A stretch of DNA of 64,000 nt from Hydractinia symbiolongicarpus. Its lineage: Eukaryota > Cnidaria > Hydrozoa > Anthoathecata > Hydractiniidae. Each line of letters starts with the position of its first letter. Positions within the stretch are counted from its first letter, which is position 1. Below are positions 45,044-57,448 of this stretch, piece by piece. The notes beneath the pieces are model-generated. The model was not told where the DNA came from, ran no database searches, and was given only the letters and a program-made list of their open reading frames with translations. A program made the translations under genes and the position numbers. The stretch spans positions 33,794,501 through 33,858,500 of the forward strand of contig NC_079879.1 in the NCBI RefSeq assembly GCF_029227915.1. Direction: 5' to 3'.

Positions 45044-45940
45044 AATTGGAATTTTAGTAAACTAATATCATAATATTTGCGACTTGCAAAAATTTTCGGT
45101 TACTGCCTTTTAAGTCCCTATGCGCTGGTCTTGTAACGTTTTACACAGCGAAAAGGACCCGAGTTACGTTTTTGTCTACGAGTGTTTGGCGGTGGAAATG
45201 ACGAAAATTCTTTAAAAAAAAGTACTGTCGCAAGTATCACGCATATTAAATTTTATATAAAAAGAATATAAATTTAGAATTTAAAAATATAATTTGGATA
45301 TAAATAATGAAGTCTTTTACTGTATTAGTGTGATGAGATCATTTACTTCTTTTTGGCACACCGTCTTGTTTGAATTGTCTAATAATAATAATCTTAAACA
45401 CTGCTTGTTTTCTCCCTATTATATAGATATACGCCCTGTAAGATATTCTTATATTAGATATTATTCTTACGCCCGTAATTGCCTGATTTTTTCCTATTCC
45501 GCGATATAAATTTTTAATATATATGCCTTGGTCAGATCTTTTGCAGGGCAGGGCAACGTACGTGTTTCTACGCGAAGATTCTAATTGACAACAATGAATA
45601 ACATTTTTATCTCAATATTATAATCGCCTTGGTCAGATATAAATCTTTTGCAGGGCAATTACCGTGCATAGATTATTTCGCAGGTATAATTCTCCTGAAA
45701 TTACGAGCGAGTTCGAATCGAAAGGGTAAAATGCCTTGGATAAAAGTTGTAGGAATCCACCTAGTTTGAACCGGTTGTCAGTCACTTCTACACTTGAGCT
45801 AAATCCATCTGTTAATGTAGTTAATGCAAACCTAGCCGTGTGACCTTTGCGCTTTCTTGTTCACATAAACTGCCTCATGTTCTTATCAGCATGCGGTGAA
45901 GAAAAAGGCCTAATGTAAGTTTGGGATTCCATCCAATCTT
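45044..45940. other. 3' flank of the aminopeptidase gene
   Basis: The intergenic space between two convergent genes. A direct repeat GCCTTGGTCAGAT...TTTTGCAGGGCA occurs at about 45527 and 45627. No clear AATAAA follows the stop closely; AT-rich A-runs near 45240-45300 could serve as polyadenylation signals. Confidence 0.5.
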
Positions 45941-45944
45941 AGCA

Positions 45945-46190
45945 GCGGAGATGGTGTAGTGGTAACGCATTCGAACTTGCAATCTTAAGGTTTCAGGTTC
46001 GAGTCTATGCAGTGTGATCAGCCCATTTGGTGCGACCGCTAACCGGCTTGTATGGGAGGGAAGCAAGTTAGAGCAATGCTATACGTATCTCTGGCGGTAA
46101 TGTAACATAGTTACAGTCGGAGGGAAGAAGAGCCAACCGTTAGGATGGAATCCCCAAGGAGGATAACACTTCCCGTTACTTACTTACTTA
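45945..46190 (+). mobile_element. tRNA-derived SINE with a (TTAC)n tail
   Basis: The head has a clear pol III A box (TGGTGTAGTGGTAACGC) and B box (GGTTCGAGTCT) about 42 bp apart, as in a tRNA gene. It has no proper acceptor stem or CCA end. The tRNA-unrelated body follows and the copy ends in TTACTTACTTACTTA. The tail type and body differ from family A, so this is a second SINE family. It lies between the convergent genes. Confidence 0.8.
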
Positions 46191-46427
46191 CCATAACGAC
46201 CTGCGGTAAACCGAATGCAACGCCATGGTCCAGACGCGTCACAACGCAAAAAAAATTGTGAATTTAGCTTTAAAGCCAAAAAGAGAAACATAACTGTTCT
46301 TATCCAAGAATGTAATCACGCGCTTAAGGTATAAAAAATATGTACAAATTATTTACACGCGAAAAACATGTTGCAATGGACACCCCCGAACAGTGCATGA
46401 ATGTGCTAATTAATGACATTGATAAAG

Positions 46428-49400
46428 CTACGATACACTTTGCCGCTTTAATGACTGCCATCTTCTTACTAAAGCTTTCCTTCGTTTTTCTTCTATCCAG
46501 TCATGCTTTTCTTTTAACAAGGCTTGAACACGTTTTTCGTCGTCTTTATCTGATGACGGCATGTCGAGTTTTTGTTTTTTTTCACTTATTTCTAATAAAT
46601 CGGAACAAATTGTCGATAAGAAGTTTGGTTTGCTGTGAGAATTGTTTCGCGATGCAGATTTTACGGTTTGTTCGCAACTTTTTTCATCGAAAAGTTCCAC
46701 ATCACTTGTACTCTTCTCACCCTCCTCCTCGTCGCTTTCAAGAATTATCGTTACCTCGTGATTAAACTTCATGGGAGGTTTTCTTTTTCTAGTAGACCTT
46801 CGCACAGCAACATTTGACACACCAGAAGTCTGTTCACACTCGAAATCTGAATCGTCATCCACATTTATGGTATCATTTTTGGAACATCCAGGCCCTTCAG
46901 AATTATAATTAAGCGCGCGCTTTGAATTAGCCACTTTTATTTCTTCCAGCGCCGATATACAATTCGCCAACTTCTCTTCTGCTTTTAGTAGCGCGGGTGT
47001 TTCTACCGAGTCTGGTGACGAGTTTGAAACAGGTTTATTCACAGGAATGTCTTTTAGCGGTTTTATTTTTTTGCAGACGCCATTAACTGCTGCGTACGTC
47101 GATTTTCCAGGAGACTCCAGTACATTGTTATCTTCGATTCTTAACAATTTTGTTGGTTGATTCACAGAAGAACTAGATTCTACTTGGTGTTGGAAGTAAT
47201 TATGCTCAAAATCCGTATCAGATGAGCATTTAACAGGAATTCTAAAAATACAACCAGGACATAGAACACTCTTCTTCTTAAACCTACTGCAGTGTTGCAT
47301 TAAAAAGAAACAAAAAAGTGATAATGAAAATGTAATGCGAATATAATTTTCTAATAAGTAATGAATCGATCCAAAATCCAAAAATCTTCAGGTTATGTTT
47401 CAAGAAGACAACAGAGATAACTTACAAACTTTGTAAATATTCTCTGTATTTTTCAGGATTTCTCCTCAACTCAATAAACGCTTTTAACTCCTCCACCCCT
47501 TCCTGTGCCGACTTATCCAAAGACGGATCGATGTTTTTGTAGTAATGTATAACTTTAGGATGGGCCGTGATTCTGCCAGGATCGAAATCGCTAAAGTAGA
47601 AAAATTGATTTAGTTAAAATAACGTCATCGAAGTCATTACAGATCGATAACATATAACATACCGTACCGCAATCGCAACCCATCTAAACTGGTCACTCTT
47701 GATAAAGCCACATACGCTTGACCATGTTCAAACGCTTTCGCAATGTCGATATCAATTCGCTCTAATGTCATACCCTAAAAACAATTTTTGTTAGACATAA
47801 ACTGTTTGGGTGATTTGGCATAAAAAAACGTGATTGTCCAAATTTTTGTTGATAATTTAACAGAATTACAATTCTACTTTTAGACCATTTTTAAAACTAC
47901 AACAAGAGTATTTTAAACTTGTGATAGTGTGCCTGCACACAAGTTGAGATGTCTCAGCCTATCGTCTAAAGAAGAGTGATACTTTTGAGAAAATTCCGTT
48001 GCCTCATTCATTCTATTTTGACTGATATCAAATCAAGAGATCTCGTTTTTGTTTTGAAATGATCAAAAGAATAACTGCAGGTTAATTTTTTGCGGATCAG
48101 CCTCTTGAACTATTAATCCACGGGTCAACATATTTAACTATTTTTTTCTTAAAGCAATTCTTTAACCAAAAAAGACATAGTTGGGCCGAATACTAAATCG
48201 GGAAGGAATGTAAACTATGAAATTTATGAAAGAACTTTGGAAGCAAGCCCACCTGAGATTTGTGTATACTAACCGCCCATGCCAGCGCAAGTGGTACCTG
48301 CATTCTGTACGCAACTGTCTTGCCAGCAACAGAAACAGACAATTGGTCTGTAGAAATTACCCTCTCCATCCCATTAGTAAATCTAAACAAAGAATGCTTA
48401 ATAAAAACAGAATAAAACAATCAGTTTGGCTTTATTATGTTTCATTGGGGACATAAAAAATAGCTGGAAAAATAAAAACAACTTTATGAAAGCAATGTTT
48501 CTTCCTTTTTTGATCGTTTAAGTCTAAATAGATTAGTTTCCAAAACACTCTAGGTAGTACTAAACCGTGTACCCACCCCCCTCAACCCCCTCCACTTAGC
48601 CCCACCCCATCCACTCAGCCCTACCCCATCCACTCAGCCCTACACTATCCACTCAGCCCTACCCCCTCCACTTAGTCCCATCCACCCACATTTACTCACT
48701 CTTTGCTTGTTTACATTTCGATTTCCTTTTCTCAATATACACATTAGATTATGCAATCCCATTTATGTGTCGACGAACTTTTCTGAAACCGTGGGCTTTT
48801 TTCTTAAATTGGCCAACAATGACTTAGGTTAGGTCTGACTTAGTTCTAATATCTTCAAAAAAGTTATCAATTTAAGAGAGTAAACACAACAAGATGCGGA
48901 AACTGCATGTCACAAATGAAGACCTATGAAACAATAGTAGCAATAGTAATACTACCCTAATTTTGCAATTTCAACTAACAGGAAATATAAGCTACACTAA
49001 TAAAATGTGGTTGATGCTGAGTTGCGTTTTTGTGTTCTGCCTTTATTGGACATAAAAATAATTTTTTGAGGAAAATATTTATATTCTCCGAGGAAACAAT
49101 TTCTGATAACTGGAAATACAACCTGTCATTCACACTATTGAAAAGTAAATGTTAATTTGTTCCTTTTTGTGATCTGCAGGCAACTTCGCAATCACAACCA
49201 GAAAAGTCAAATCAAAGAATTCAAGCAGCGAATAACACATGGATAAATATAAGCAGATCAGATAAGTATACCTACATTTGAGAATAAATGCAGCTTTTTT
49301 TTTTTTAAAAAAAATCCTCCATTAAGATTATATTATATTCGTTTTGTTTTTTTCCCTATCAAGCTTTATTTTGAAATTTGCTAATATCTTAAGTTAAAAA

Positions 49401-52400
49401 TAGTTACACTGCAAATTATACCGATTTTTTTGTCATATTGTAAATATTGAGCTGAGCAAAGTTGATTATGGCTAAGGGAAAGATGATTGGACCAGTTATA
49501 TCTCGATACAAGGAAATACAAATCTGTTAATTATTGAAAGTTTTTAAACTAGTTTTTTTGGGGTCTGCAAAATAAATGCTTACAAGGAATTTCATGGTGG
49601 TAAACATCATTTTTCCGAACCTTACTTTAGTCAACGCATACGGGTATTATAATATGGATATCAAAAAATTGCAGAGATTGTACATTAAGCAGCTTTGCAC
49701 ATTGGACTACACGAAAAAGATGTCGTAATTTGCGTAATTAGAAGTTATGTGTGCTACACAGCATTTATAGAATTTAATGACCAAGTAATATTTTCCCGAT
49801 TAAAAAAAAACGTATCTACCGGACAATAGGATATCCTATCACTCCACTGTCATCTTCTTCACAATCGTCCTCATCACATGCCTGGAAAGAAAAGTTGCAA
49901 GTAACATTTTATTGAATACATGTTTCTCTAGAGGTTACTGCACTGGCCGTATAAATAAAAATGTTTCCATTTTTGGAGAAGACTATAATACTATAAGGAC
50001 ATTTAATGATTTTTTTCAAAGTGATCCAGAATACCGAAAAAATTGATTTACCAACTAGCTGGATAACTAGGTGTTACTAAGAAACACATACCTGGTTTAC
50101 TGAATGAAATCCAATCACAACTCCCCTGTAAAAATATAATTTTCACGTTAAGAATACCACCAAAAGAGCATGTGGAATTAATAGTCAAACCTGATATTTT
50201 ATTCACCTGGCACCATTTACCAAACCAGATTTAACACATCGGTTGTGTAAAAGCATCACTTGCGCTCCAACTTTAAGCTCTAATACTAAAAAAAAGAGGA
50301 AAATGAACCAATAATCTTTTATTAAAGGGGATTAATTTTGATTCTGTATGTTGTGATCTTAAACCTAAACACAGGGGCCAACCTGAAAAATAGCTGTAAA
50401 ATGTATATTTCTAACGCTTGCATTCTCATCGTGACTGATTTGGGGGTTGCTATCTCAGTCAGGTTCGACTCATGTCCAATAGGTCGTAAGTTTGACACCA
50501 ACGTGGGGCCATTGTCTAGTTAGGCAAAAATCTTAAATTCTGTAGCTTGAACATGTATATATACACACTAAAACTGCTTTTGTGCTATCTCCTAGAAACA
50601 ATTGCCAGGGTATACCACTGGAATTTAGTGAGGCTAACCTCATAAATCACTGATTATACACAGAACATTTGACATCATTGTTTCATCTGTAAACAATGCC
50701 ATAACAATGTATTGCAAAGAGGTGTATTCTAGAAAATATTACCTTTTGCGTATCTCGCATTTTTCTGCAACTGTTCTAAAAAAGCATCGTTATATCCCCA
50801 GTCATCACTATAAATAAGATTGACAGGAGAATGTATATAGTTTTAAAGATAAAAAAATAGCCTCTGATTTAACCCTCTAATTTATTAATAGTTTGAATAT
50901 TTATGTTGTTTTTACTTACCTTTCAAAAACATGCGTTTTTCCAGGTAATTTACTCAACTAAAACAAGACGAGAAAATAAAAGCATGTCGCGACTAATACA
51001 AGCAAGATGATATTTAAAAAGATATACACACAGTTGGGAAAATGAAACTTTTTTAAAACACAATGCATATCATATACCTCATGAAGATTTTCTTTCTCAC
51101 ATTTGTATCTGTGTGGATATAACCTTGTGGGTTTGATGCCATCATCAAGAAATATTGTTCCACTGCATAAATGCAACACTTCCATATCAATGGAAGTTAT
51201 ACGTCCCAAACGTAATCTGTTCAACAATGATACAAAACCAGTTTGTTTTTGACGAAACACTTGCTTTAACACAATTGTTTCATTGATCAGGTCTTGCCAT
51301 TCTTTTGTTTCGAAAGCAAATTTATTTTCCTTAACAGGAGGAAGCTGCAGAAAGTCCCTGAAAAATTATATTAAATTATATTATATTAAAAACACATTTA
51401 TTCAATAAAACTTAACAATAGTTATATTTTCAAGTAAATGCTTAGTGGTAACAATAACATGTAACAAAATTTCTAGACTTGATAGAAATTGAATTTATAA
51501 AACTGGATTTATTTTATCTTGAACGGAAGCAGTTACGTAACAGTTTACAAAATGCCTGCATGCAATTTTTTGATTCACTAATTTTTGTTTTCACTGTCTT
51601 TCCTTTCATATTTGTGACAAACCAGATAAATCATAGATTCAGTCATTTCAACTTGTGTTGACCAAGAGAATTCTCAAATTTGTTACAACCATTAAAACAC
51701 ACAAAACCATTATTTCTACTGATAAATATGTAATCGTCAACACAATTCAGAAGTTTTTATGTCAGCAATTTTCTGCCAAGATCTTACCCACAAAGAATTA
51801 CTTGGATACCACCAAAAGAATAAGGACAACCTCGAACAGCTCGAGCAACTTCGTCAACTTTTGTGAATAAATTTCCATCAATCATTGAAATTTCATCAAT
51901 CACTAAGACTCTAAAGTATTTTCAAAACAGTAGATTACAAGTGGTGCAGAACAGTTTATGACGTAAATATGCAGTATATTTTAAAGAAAGAAGCTTTGGA
52001 GAATATAAAATTCTATCTATTCCAAAATGTTTAATCATCTAATAAATATTTGTCTCCCTCCTTCTAGTTACTTTGAATCACATTTTTTTTACGAAATGCT
52101 GAACAAAAGAATATGTATTCTAAAAAGTTTATTCGAAAAACTTTAGAATTCTGCTCTTCACGAAAGCAAAGCTCATTCTTTAAAATATAGTTTCAACAAA
52201 CACATACTTGCAGTTTTGCCATCTTTGCCTTACTTCATGTTTATATTTTAATATAGTACGTGCTAACACATCTGCGTCTTTATCACCCAAGCCAATCCCA
52301 GCAAAACTGGAAATAAAAGCAAACTAATGTCATTTAATCTGCCTTATGCAAACATGATGCAATATTTGAGAAAAAAAAGTTGGTGCACACTGTGCTTCAA

Positions 52401-55400
52401 ATTGGGCTAAAAAAATGCAGTAACAGTAAAACTTGTGACCACAAACTTTTACCGAAAATTGAAAATGAGAATAAACGAAACAACAGAAAATCGAAACATG
52501 ATTCCATTCTAAAGCAACCTTCACCATTTGCCCAAACAGCAAACTCCTGTTTTACAAGGACAATTTATATTGCATTTTTAGCAATAGCATACTCTCAGTT
52601 GGAGAAAATTATTCTACTAATTTCTGCTACTTACATAAAAAAGGTTCGTTAGTGCACAAGATGTAACACAGTATACTTTCCTTAATAAATTTCCAACAAT
52701 TATTGTTAGAAGTTGTTAGAAAACCAACTATTTTTACTATTTTTTGTTGGGATACATGTTTTTTATAAGCAAGTGAAAATTCGACATTAGGTTTATGCAA
52801 AAAATTGGAACCTTAATAAACATTGCTTTAAGGATACAGTAGACCCTTAGAGTTAAAATTTTTTAATTTTTTTTCATGGATGTAACTTCTATGCTAAGTT
52901 TTTCAGTAAGTTTTTGAAAAAATATATTATAAAATGTGTTATTTTGGTGGGATAAAACAGGGAAAAATGTATTTTTTGATAACATTATCTTTGATCTTCC
53001 CAGGAATATGAGTCACAAATTTAAACACTTCTTTATTTCTGTACTTTGAAGTATTGAAATATAATTCACCATGCACACTATTTTTAACAAGGTATAAATT
53101 ATTCTGCATTTTTTAAATACAAATGAAGTTATACTGTTAAAAAACTTAATTTATCTTTTTCTTTTCATGCTGCTTTTTTAATATTTATTTTTCTATTATC
53201 ATCCTTTTTATTTTTACGTTTAGAAGCCATGTTTCACACTTATCAATACAAATTTTTAACTTACTTTAATTCTATACCGAAAATGTTTTGAGTCATTAAT
53301 TATTAAAATTCTAATGCCACATTTTTGCACAGGTACCATAAGAAATTTGGCCGATACATTGCCTGTTTGCGTTGGTAACTCCCACCCATTTCATTGAAAA
53401 CTGGTGAAATAAATTTTTTGGAAACAGTTACACATCTGGCTACAAATTCTTGCTTTTTTATTTAGAAATTTGAATAATTATCAAGTTATCGACGAATGAT
53501 TCATCAACAAGGTAAATTCGTGGATTTATGTAGTATTTTAGACAAAATGCATTATAACTTGAGAACGAATAATTTTTTTGAAAAGATGTAGTAAGATATT
53601 GTACAGCTGAATAAGAGCAATACAACAAGGTATTTTTAAAGGAAAAAATTGATGGAGGGGAGTTATTAAAACTTTAAGGGAGGGTGTTTTTTTGTTTGGA
53701 ATTTTTTTTCTCCACTCTAGTTTTTTTTTAACAAATTTATTTTCTTATATACTCGTAGGGAATTTATCAACGTTTTATAATATATAAAAATGTTTTTTAA
53801 AAAGGGACATGTTAAGAAGATATTTTGAATATACTGAACATGTGTCAAAAGGGTCTACCGCATCCTTAAGGTATAAGGGATAAGACAAGATGGTCCTGTT
53901 TCTACTATTTAAAAAAACAGCAACAAAACTAAAGGTACAATTATACAAGGCAAGTTCGAACAGTATAGTATTGTTATATAAGTCTTCTAAAAATTAGAAA
54001 AATCTTTGTCTAATTAAAATATCCATAACACAAGAAAAAGCACACATAAAAACAATTTTCCAAAGCCGGGCAATAAATTTTTTTCTATTTGAGCCTAATA
54101 TGGTTATAAGTGTCATGCTTATAAAAAAACATGTATTTAACTTACAGGAAGACTAACAAGTAAAATAGATTTTTCACTAATCAAAGGTGCAAATAAGGTA
54201 GCCTAATTATCAATCAAGTGAATCAAAATCTTTTGTTTATTCCTTGGCATTTGCTTCAGCACACATTGACATCCGCTTCAGCAATTGCCAAGTGAAGACA
54301 TGAATTCAAAAGGGGGCTAAAGATTGTACTTCAATTCACAGGTTGTCTAACCAGCAGGTACATGCATTATTGTTTTTTTGTTGTGCACCAGAACAGAAGG
54401 TGTCCATTTTTTGCTCTAATGTTTACTTGAATAATAAAATAAATATGAAATAAACAATGACATACTAATACATACAGTTAGATGCATACCTGTGCAAGGT
54501 TGTCCCACCAATGTTACAAGCAGCCACACCTGTACTAGCTGTAACATGGATTGATCTGGGAAGTGATTTAATTATTCTATTTAATAAATATGATTTTCCA
54601 ACACCTGCAGAGCCAGTGATAAAAACATTTCTATAAAAAACAAATCAAAGAAAAAGTGAAAAATTTAAGTTTTTTCATAAATAATTGTAACAAATATACA
54701 TATCAAGTGTTTTAGGAATGCTTTTAGGTTTACAGCATTAGTAATTTTCGCAAATCAAGGAATCTAGCCTTACCCTTAAATATTCACCCCACAGAAAGGT
54801 ACCACCTCTGCCCCCACCCCCTCTACCCTCTATTGAAACACCACACAGCCCTCTCTGAATTCCGCGATTTAGTTTGATATCATAACAATTTTTTTGGAGG
54901 TGAAAAGTTTCCCATTTTTAAAGAGAGTCCAGAACTAGACACATTTTGGATTTTTAAGAACAATGTTAGGAAGTTTGAGCAAAGATAATTTTTTGAAGCA
55001 AAATGTATATAGCTAAGCATCATTTCCAGACAAAATTTTTACTGTGGTTACCTTTTGTTAGCTAATTATTCTTCAATTCCCATATTTTTTAGCATTCTTT
55101 CCCCTACAAACTAGGTTTGTTTTCACCCTGCGAAATTATAAAAATGGTGGATGTAGCACAAATGCGATTTTATATTATTATTCCGAATATTTATACAGGA
55201 TATAGCCACTTCAGTGTTGGAAACACTGTTATCAATGTGGGTTCTGCGTTCAGAATGTATGCATTAAGTATACACCGGCAATACCTACCCTATTTCCCTT
55301 ACATGGCATGGGTTGACCCGTAGCTGTAGTAAATGCATTTGCTAAACATGCCCGCGCTGTGGACTGAACCACAGACCTTGTGATTACGAAGTGAACTCCT

Positions 55401-57448
55401 TAACCATAAGGCCACGCGTCAATTAAGCAAAATGTCAATCATCACTATGGCAACAAAGCTGAACCAAATCGCCGAATAGTGGTTTCAATAAAATCCTTGT
55501 ACCTTTTTTGCGATTTCTAGGGTTGTGCGAAAAAGAAAATCATTTTCCATACTTTCCATTTTTTACAGATTCTAAAGCGAGCTTTTGTTCTAAAGAAAGA
55601 TTTTCTGTCTCGGCATCTAAAAGAAAAAAGTTAGGTGTTGACATTTTAAAGGGAACCTGAGGTATCAAATGATATCGGACGCTTATTATCAAGCTTAAAA
55701 AGTTAGTTAAAAAGTCTTTTTAATTTTTATTAAAAAAACTCTTTTTATTCAAGATATTCGCATTCAAAGAATTTAAGATTTATTTATGCTGCATAAAATA
55801 TGATGTCATATTTAAGAAATAGCAAATTTTGACATTTTCTGTCACCAGTAATTTTAGACCTGTTAAGGGATGTGCATTCCTACTTTATCAATACAGGGAT
55901 ATTTTAAAAGTGAATTGGTCAAATTGACACTTGTTTGCTCGTCCCAGGCCTCTTAATTTTTTGCCAATGACCCAATAACTTGGGATCTGTATTTCGGTTT
56001 GCAATTAAATTTTGTGAGTAAACATATAGGGCAGTTACAAGCTTGCCTAGAAAAACTTATCTTTTAAATCGTCCAAAAAATTACGAACATCAAATTTAAG
56101 AAACAAACAACACATTTTCATTCTAAACACACAATGATAAATCATTAGAATATATTGTGAACATCCTTATCCAATAAGAACATTGCAAACCTTAAATTGC
56201 GAATCTTAAAATCACAATCACAATGCTAACACAAATTCTTTTCACAAGCAAAGATCAGATAGCATCATGGATTTTGCCCATCCACATGCACATGTTAGCT
56301 AGGTGTCCTGTGGGTTCAATTTTTTTTAAAAAAACGTCCAGCCATTTAAAAGTAGGACCAGTAAGGCCACCATCAAAAATATGTTGTGTTCGCGTCCTGA
56401 AGACCCCGCAAAAATGAGTTGGTCGCCGTATTTTTCCCGGGATTTTAAGATGGAAGCAAGCAAATTCGTTCCCAGGGCCAAGACAGTATAGACATCGTTT
56501 GTAGACCATTTTTGCCGCCCTGTAAACTGTCAGTAGCCACAGGAAAGAGAGTGCCGATAAGCCGCAAAAGCCCGATATATACGGGCGAGATCGGGCGACT
56601 TTTCAAATAAAATTGGCGGTTGCCCCCGAAACCACCCGCACTTTTCCGAACTAGCCCGGGACATTCCTAAAATGCAATTCCTTGTAACTAACCATGCGGA
56701 CGATAGTTGGTAAGAAAGCGTTTGAAGAGAAAAGAGTTAATAAAGTTTATATATAAGTTATTTATAAAGTAAACTTTATCAAAAACAATCAAAACAGTTC
56801 TTTTAAAAACTAGCTACCACATAGTAAGTTTATTTTAATTTTCAAATTTTTTTTTAATCATATTAGTGTCTGTCTTTTTTTTCAGGCATTGTTCGGGCCT
56901 ATGCAGATTTTTTCGGGCGAATACTTGAATAATACAGGAGTGCCCTAAAGGAATTAATTTTTACCAAAATTAATTTTTGTGAGTTTTTGTCAATTTTGCA
57001 TGAATTAGTTCTGGCGAAAAAAAAATTATTTTTGAAAAATATCTTTCCCGGTCTTTTTCTGACTTACCGACTCGGGTTTATATTACCAAAAGGGAGTCGG
57101 TCAGAGGATGCGAATACAACATATTTTTGATGATGGCCTAATAGTGATTTCAGCTATGAAAACAAATGAGTTTTTGTAAGTGCTAAGTATTGCATTTCAT
57201 AGATTATGAGGACTGGTCTTTGGTGCTCAAATTACTATAAATTACCAGATTTTTGTGGTCTTAGCCACTGAAAAGCTTTGACATCCCTCACTGATGTTCA
57301 CCGTTTGTTTATTGCCTTGAAGCCTTGGAGGACGGATGCTCTTTTAAATGAAAACTAGCTAGCTAGCTAGCTATGTAGACGTACCTTGAAGTTGTGGTTT
57401 AACTAAACTTTCTTCATTCTTCATCATCATCGACTTTGAATTCCACAT
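46428..57448 (-). CDS. PIF1: PIF1-family 5'-3' DNA helicase, 15 exons
   Basis: Exons in coding order: 57448-57385, 55616-55553, 54630-54490, 52306-52208, 51910-51788, 51357-51078, 50957-50920, 50807-50743, 50285-50207, 50125-50092, 49881-49820, 48382-48253, 47774-47668, 47590-47426, 47286-46428. GT-AG junctions keep one frame of 769 codons. Helicase motifs: Walker A GSAGVGKS (49-56), [18 protein letters not shown], Walker [10 protein letters not shown] (124-132), [34 protein letters not shown] and [11 protein letters not shown] (409-419), in PIF1 order and wording. PIF1 unwinds G-quadruplexes and RNA-DNA hybrids in nucleus and mitochondria. The N terminus is short beside human PIF1 and exon 1 is the least certain. 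Residues 485-769 form an unusual tail: CPGC, an NLS-like [10 protein letters not shown] (646-655), then acidic and coiled-coil-like parts. The plus frame 46340-46765 is a shadow. Confidence 0.93.
48579..48697. repeat. C-rich/G-rich minisatellite in a PIF1 intron
   Basis: About six diverged copies of a 20-bp unit, CCCTACCCCATCCACTCAGC. On the gene's sense (minus) strand it is G-rich, with runs such as GGGGTGGGG, then GGGGG, TTGA, GGGGGG, T, GGG. That is a relaxed G-quadruplex pattern with loops of 9, 4 and 1. It lies in the intron between the exons at 49881-49820 and 48382-48253. Confidence 0.8.
50425..50665 (+). mobile_element. tRNA-derived SINE, copy 3 of family A (intronic)
   Basis: TATCTCAGTCAGGTTCGACT, then AAGTTTGACACC, GGCCATTGTCTAGTTAG, TTCTGTAGCTTGAACATG and an AT-rich end correspond module by module to the copies at 3545 and 29812. 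It lies antisense in a PIF1 intron. Its A box is more decayed than in the other two. Confidence 0.65.
52828..53869. mobile_element. TTAA-flanked MITE in a PIF1 intron
   Basis: The element is 52832-53865 between TTAA tetramers. The ends are GGATACAGTAGACCCTT and, inverted, GGATGCGGTAGACCCTT. The inside is AT-rich and non-coding, about 1.03 kb. The termini resemble those at 61883 and 63068, so these form one family of TTAAGG(A/T)... MITEs. Confidence 0.82.
55140..55430 (-). mobile_element. tRNA-derived SINE (third type), intronic
   Basis: The minus strand reads GTGGCCTTATGGTTAAGGAG (A-box-like) and, about 36 bp on, GGTCTGTGGTTCAGTCCAC (B-box-like). A tRNA-unrelated body follows to about 55140. 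It cannot fold to a full tRNA acceptor arm. It lies in PIF1 intron 2, in sense orientation. Confidence 0.65.
55656..55690. repeat. Possible solitary TTAA-type MITE end
   Basis: TTTTAAAGGGAACCTGAGGTATC has the TTAA-AGG start seen in the TTAA MITEs of this window (19404, 30148), but no inverted partner was found nearby. It could be a truncated copy in PIF1 intron 1. Confidence 0.35.
56362..57141. mobile_element. MITE with TAA duplication (PIF/Harbinger-like) in PIF1 intron 1
   Basis: 774 bp between TAA (56362-56364) and TAA (57139-57141). The ends GGCCACCATCAAAAATATG and, inverted, GGCCATCATCAAAAATATG continue with TTGT.TTCGC.TCCT. The inside includes an unusually G+C-rich patch (56380-56680) and a chance 84-codon minus-strand ORF. 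The 3-bp TAA target fits PIF/Harbinger. Confidence 0.8.

Noticed and set aside
45945-46020. Possible true tRNA gene (good A and B boxes)
   Set aside because: No acceptor stem pairing, and a SINE body with a TTAC tail follows directly. The same reasoning applies to 55340-55430 and to the family A heads.
46340-46765. 141-codon plus-strand ORF
   Set aside because: It is antisense to the last exon of the PIF1 gene, which is in frame with 14 upstream exons.
46428-57448. The PIF1-type helicase as a Helitron transposase
   Set aside because: It has 14 introns, orthologue-like PIF1 wording throughout and no Rep/HUH motif or Helitron ends, so it is a host gene.
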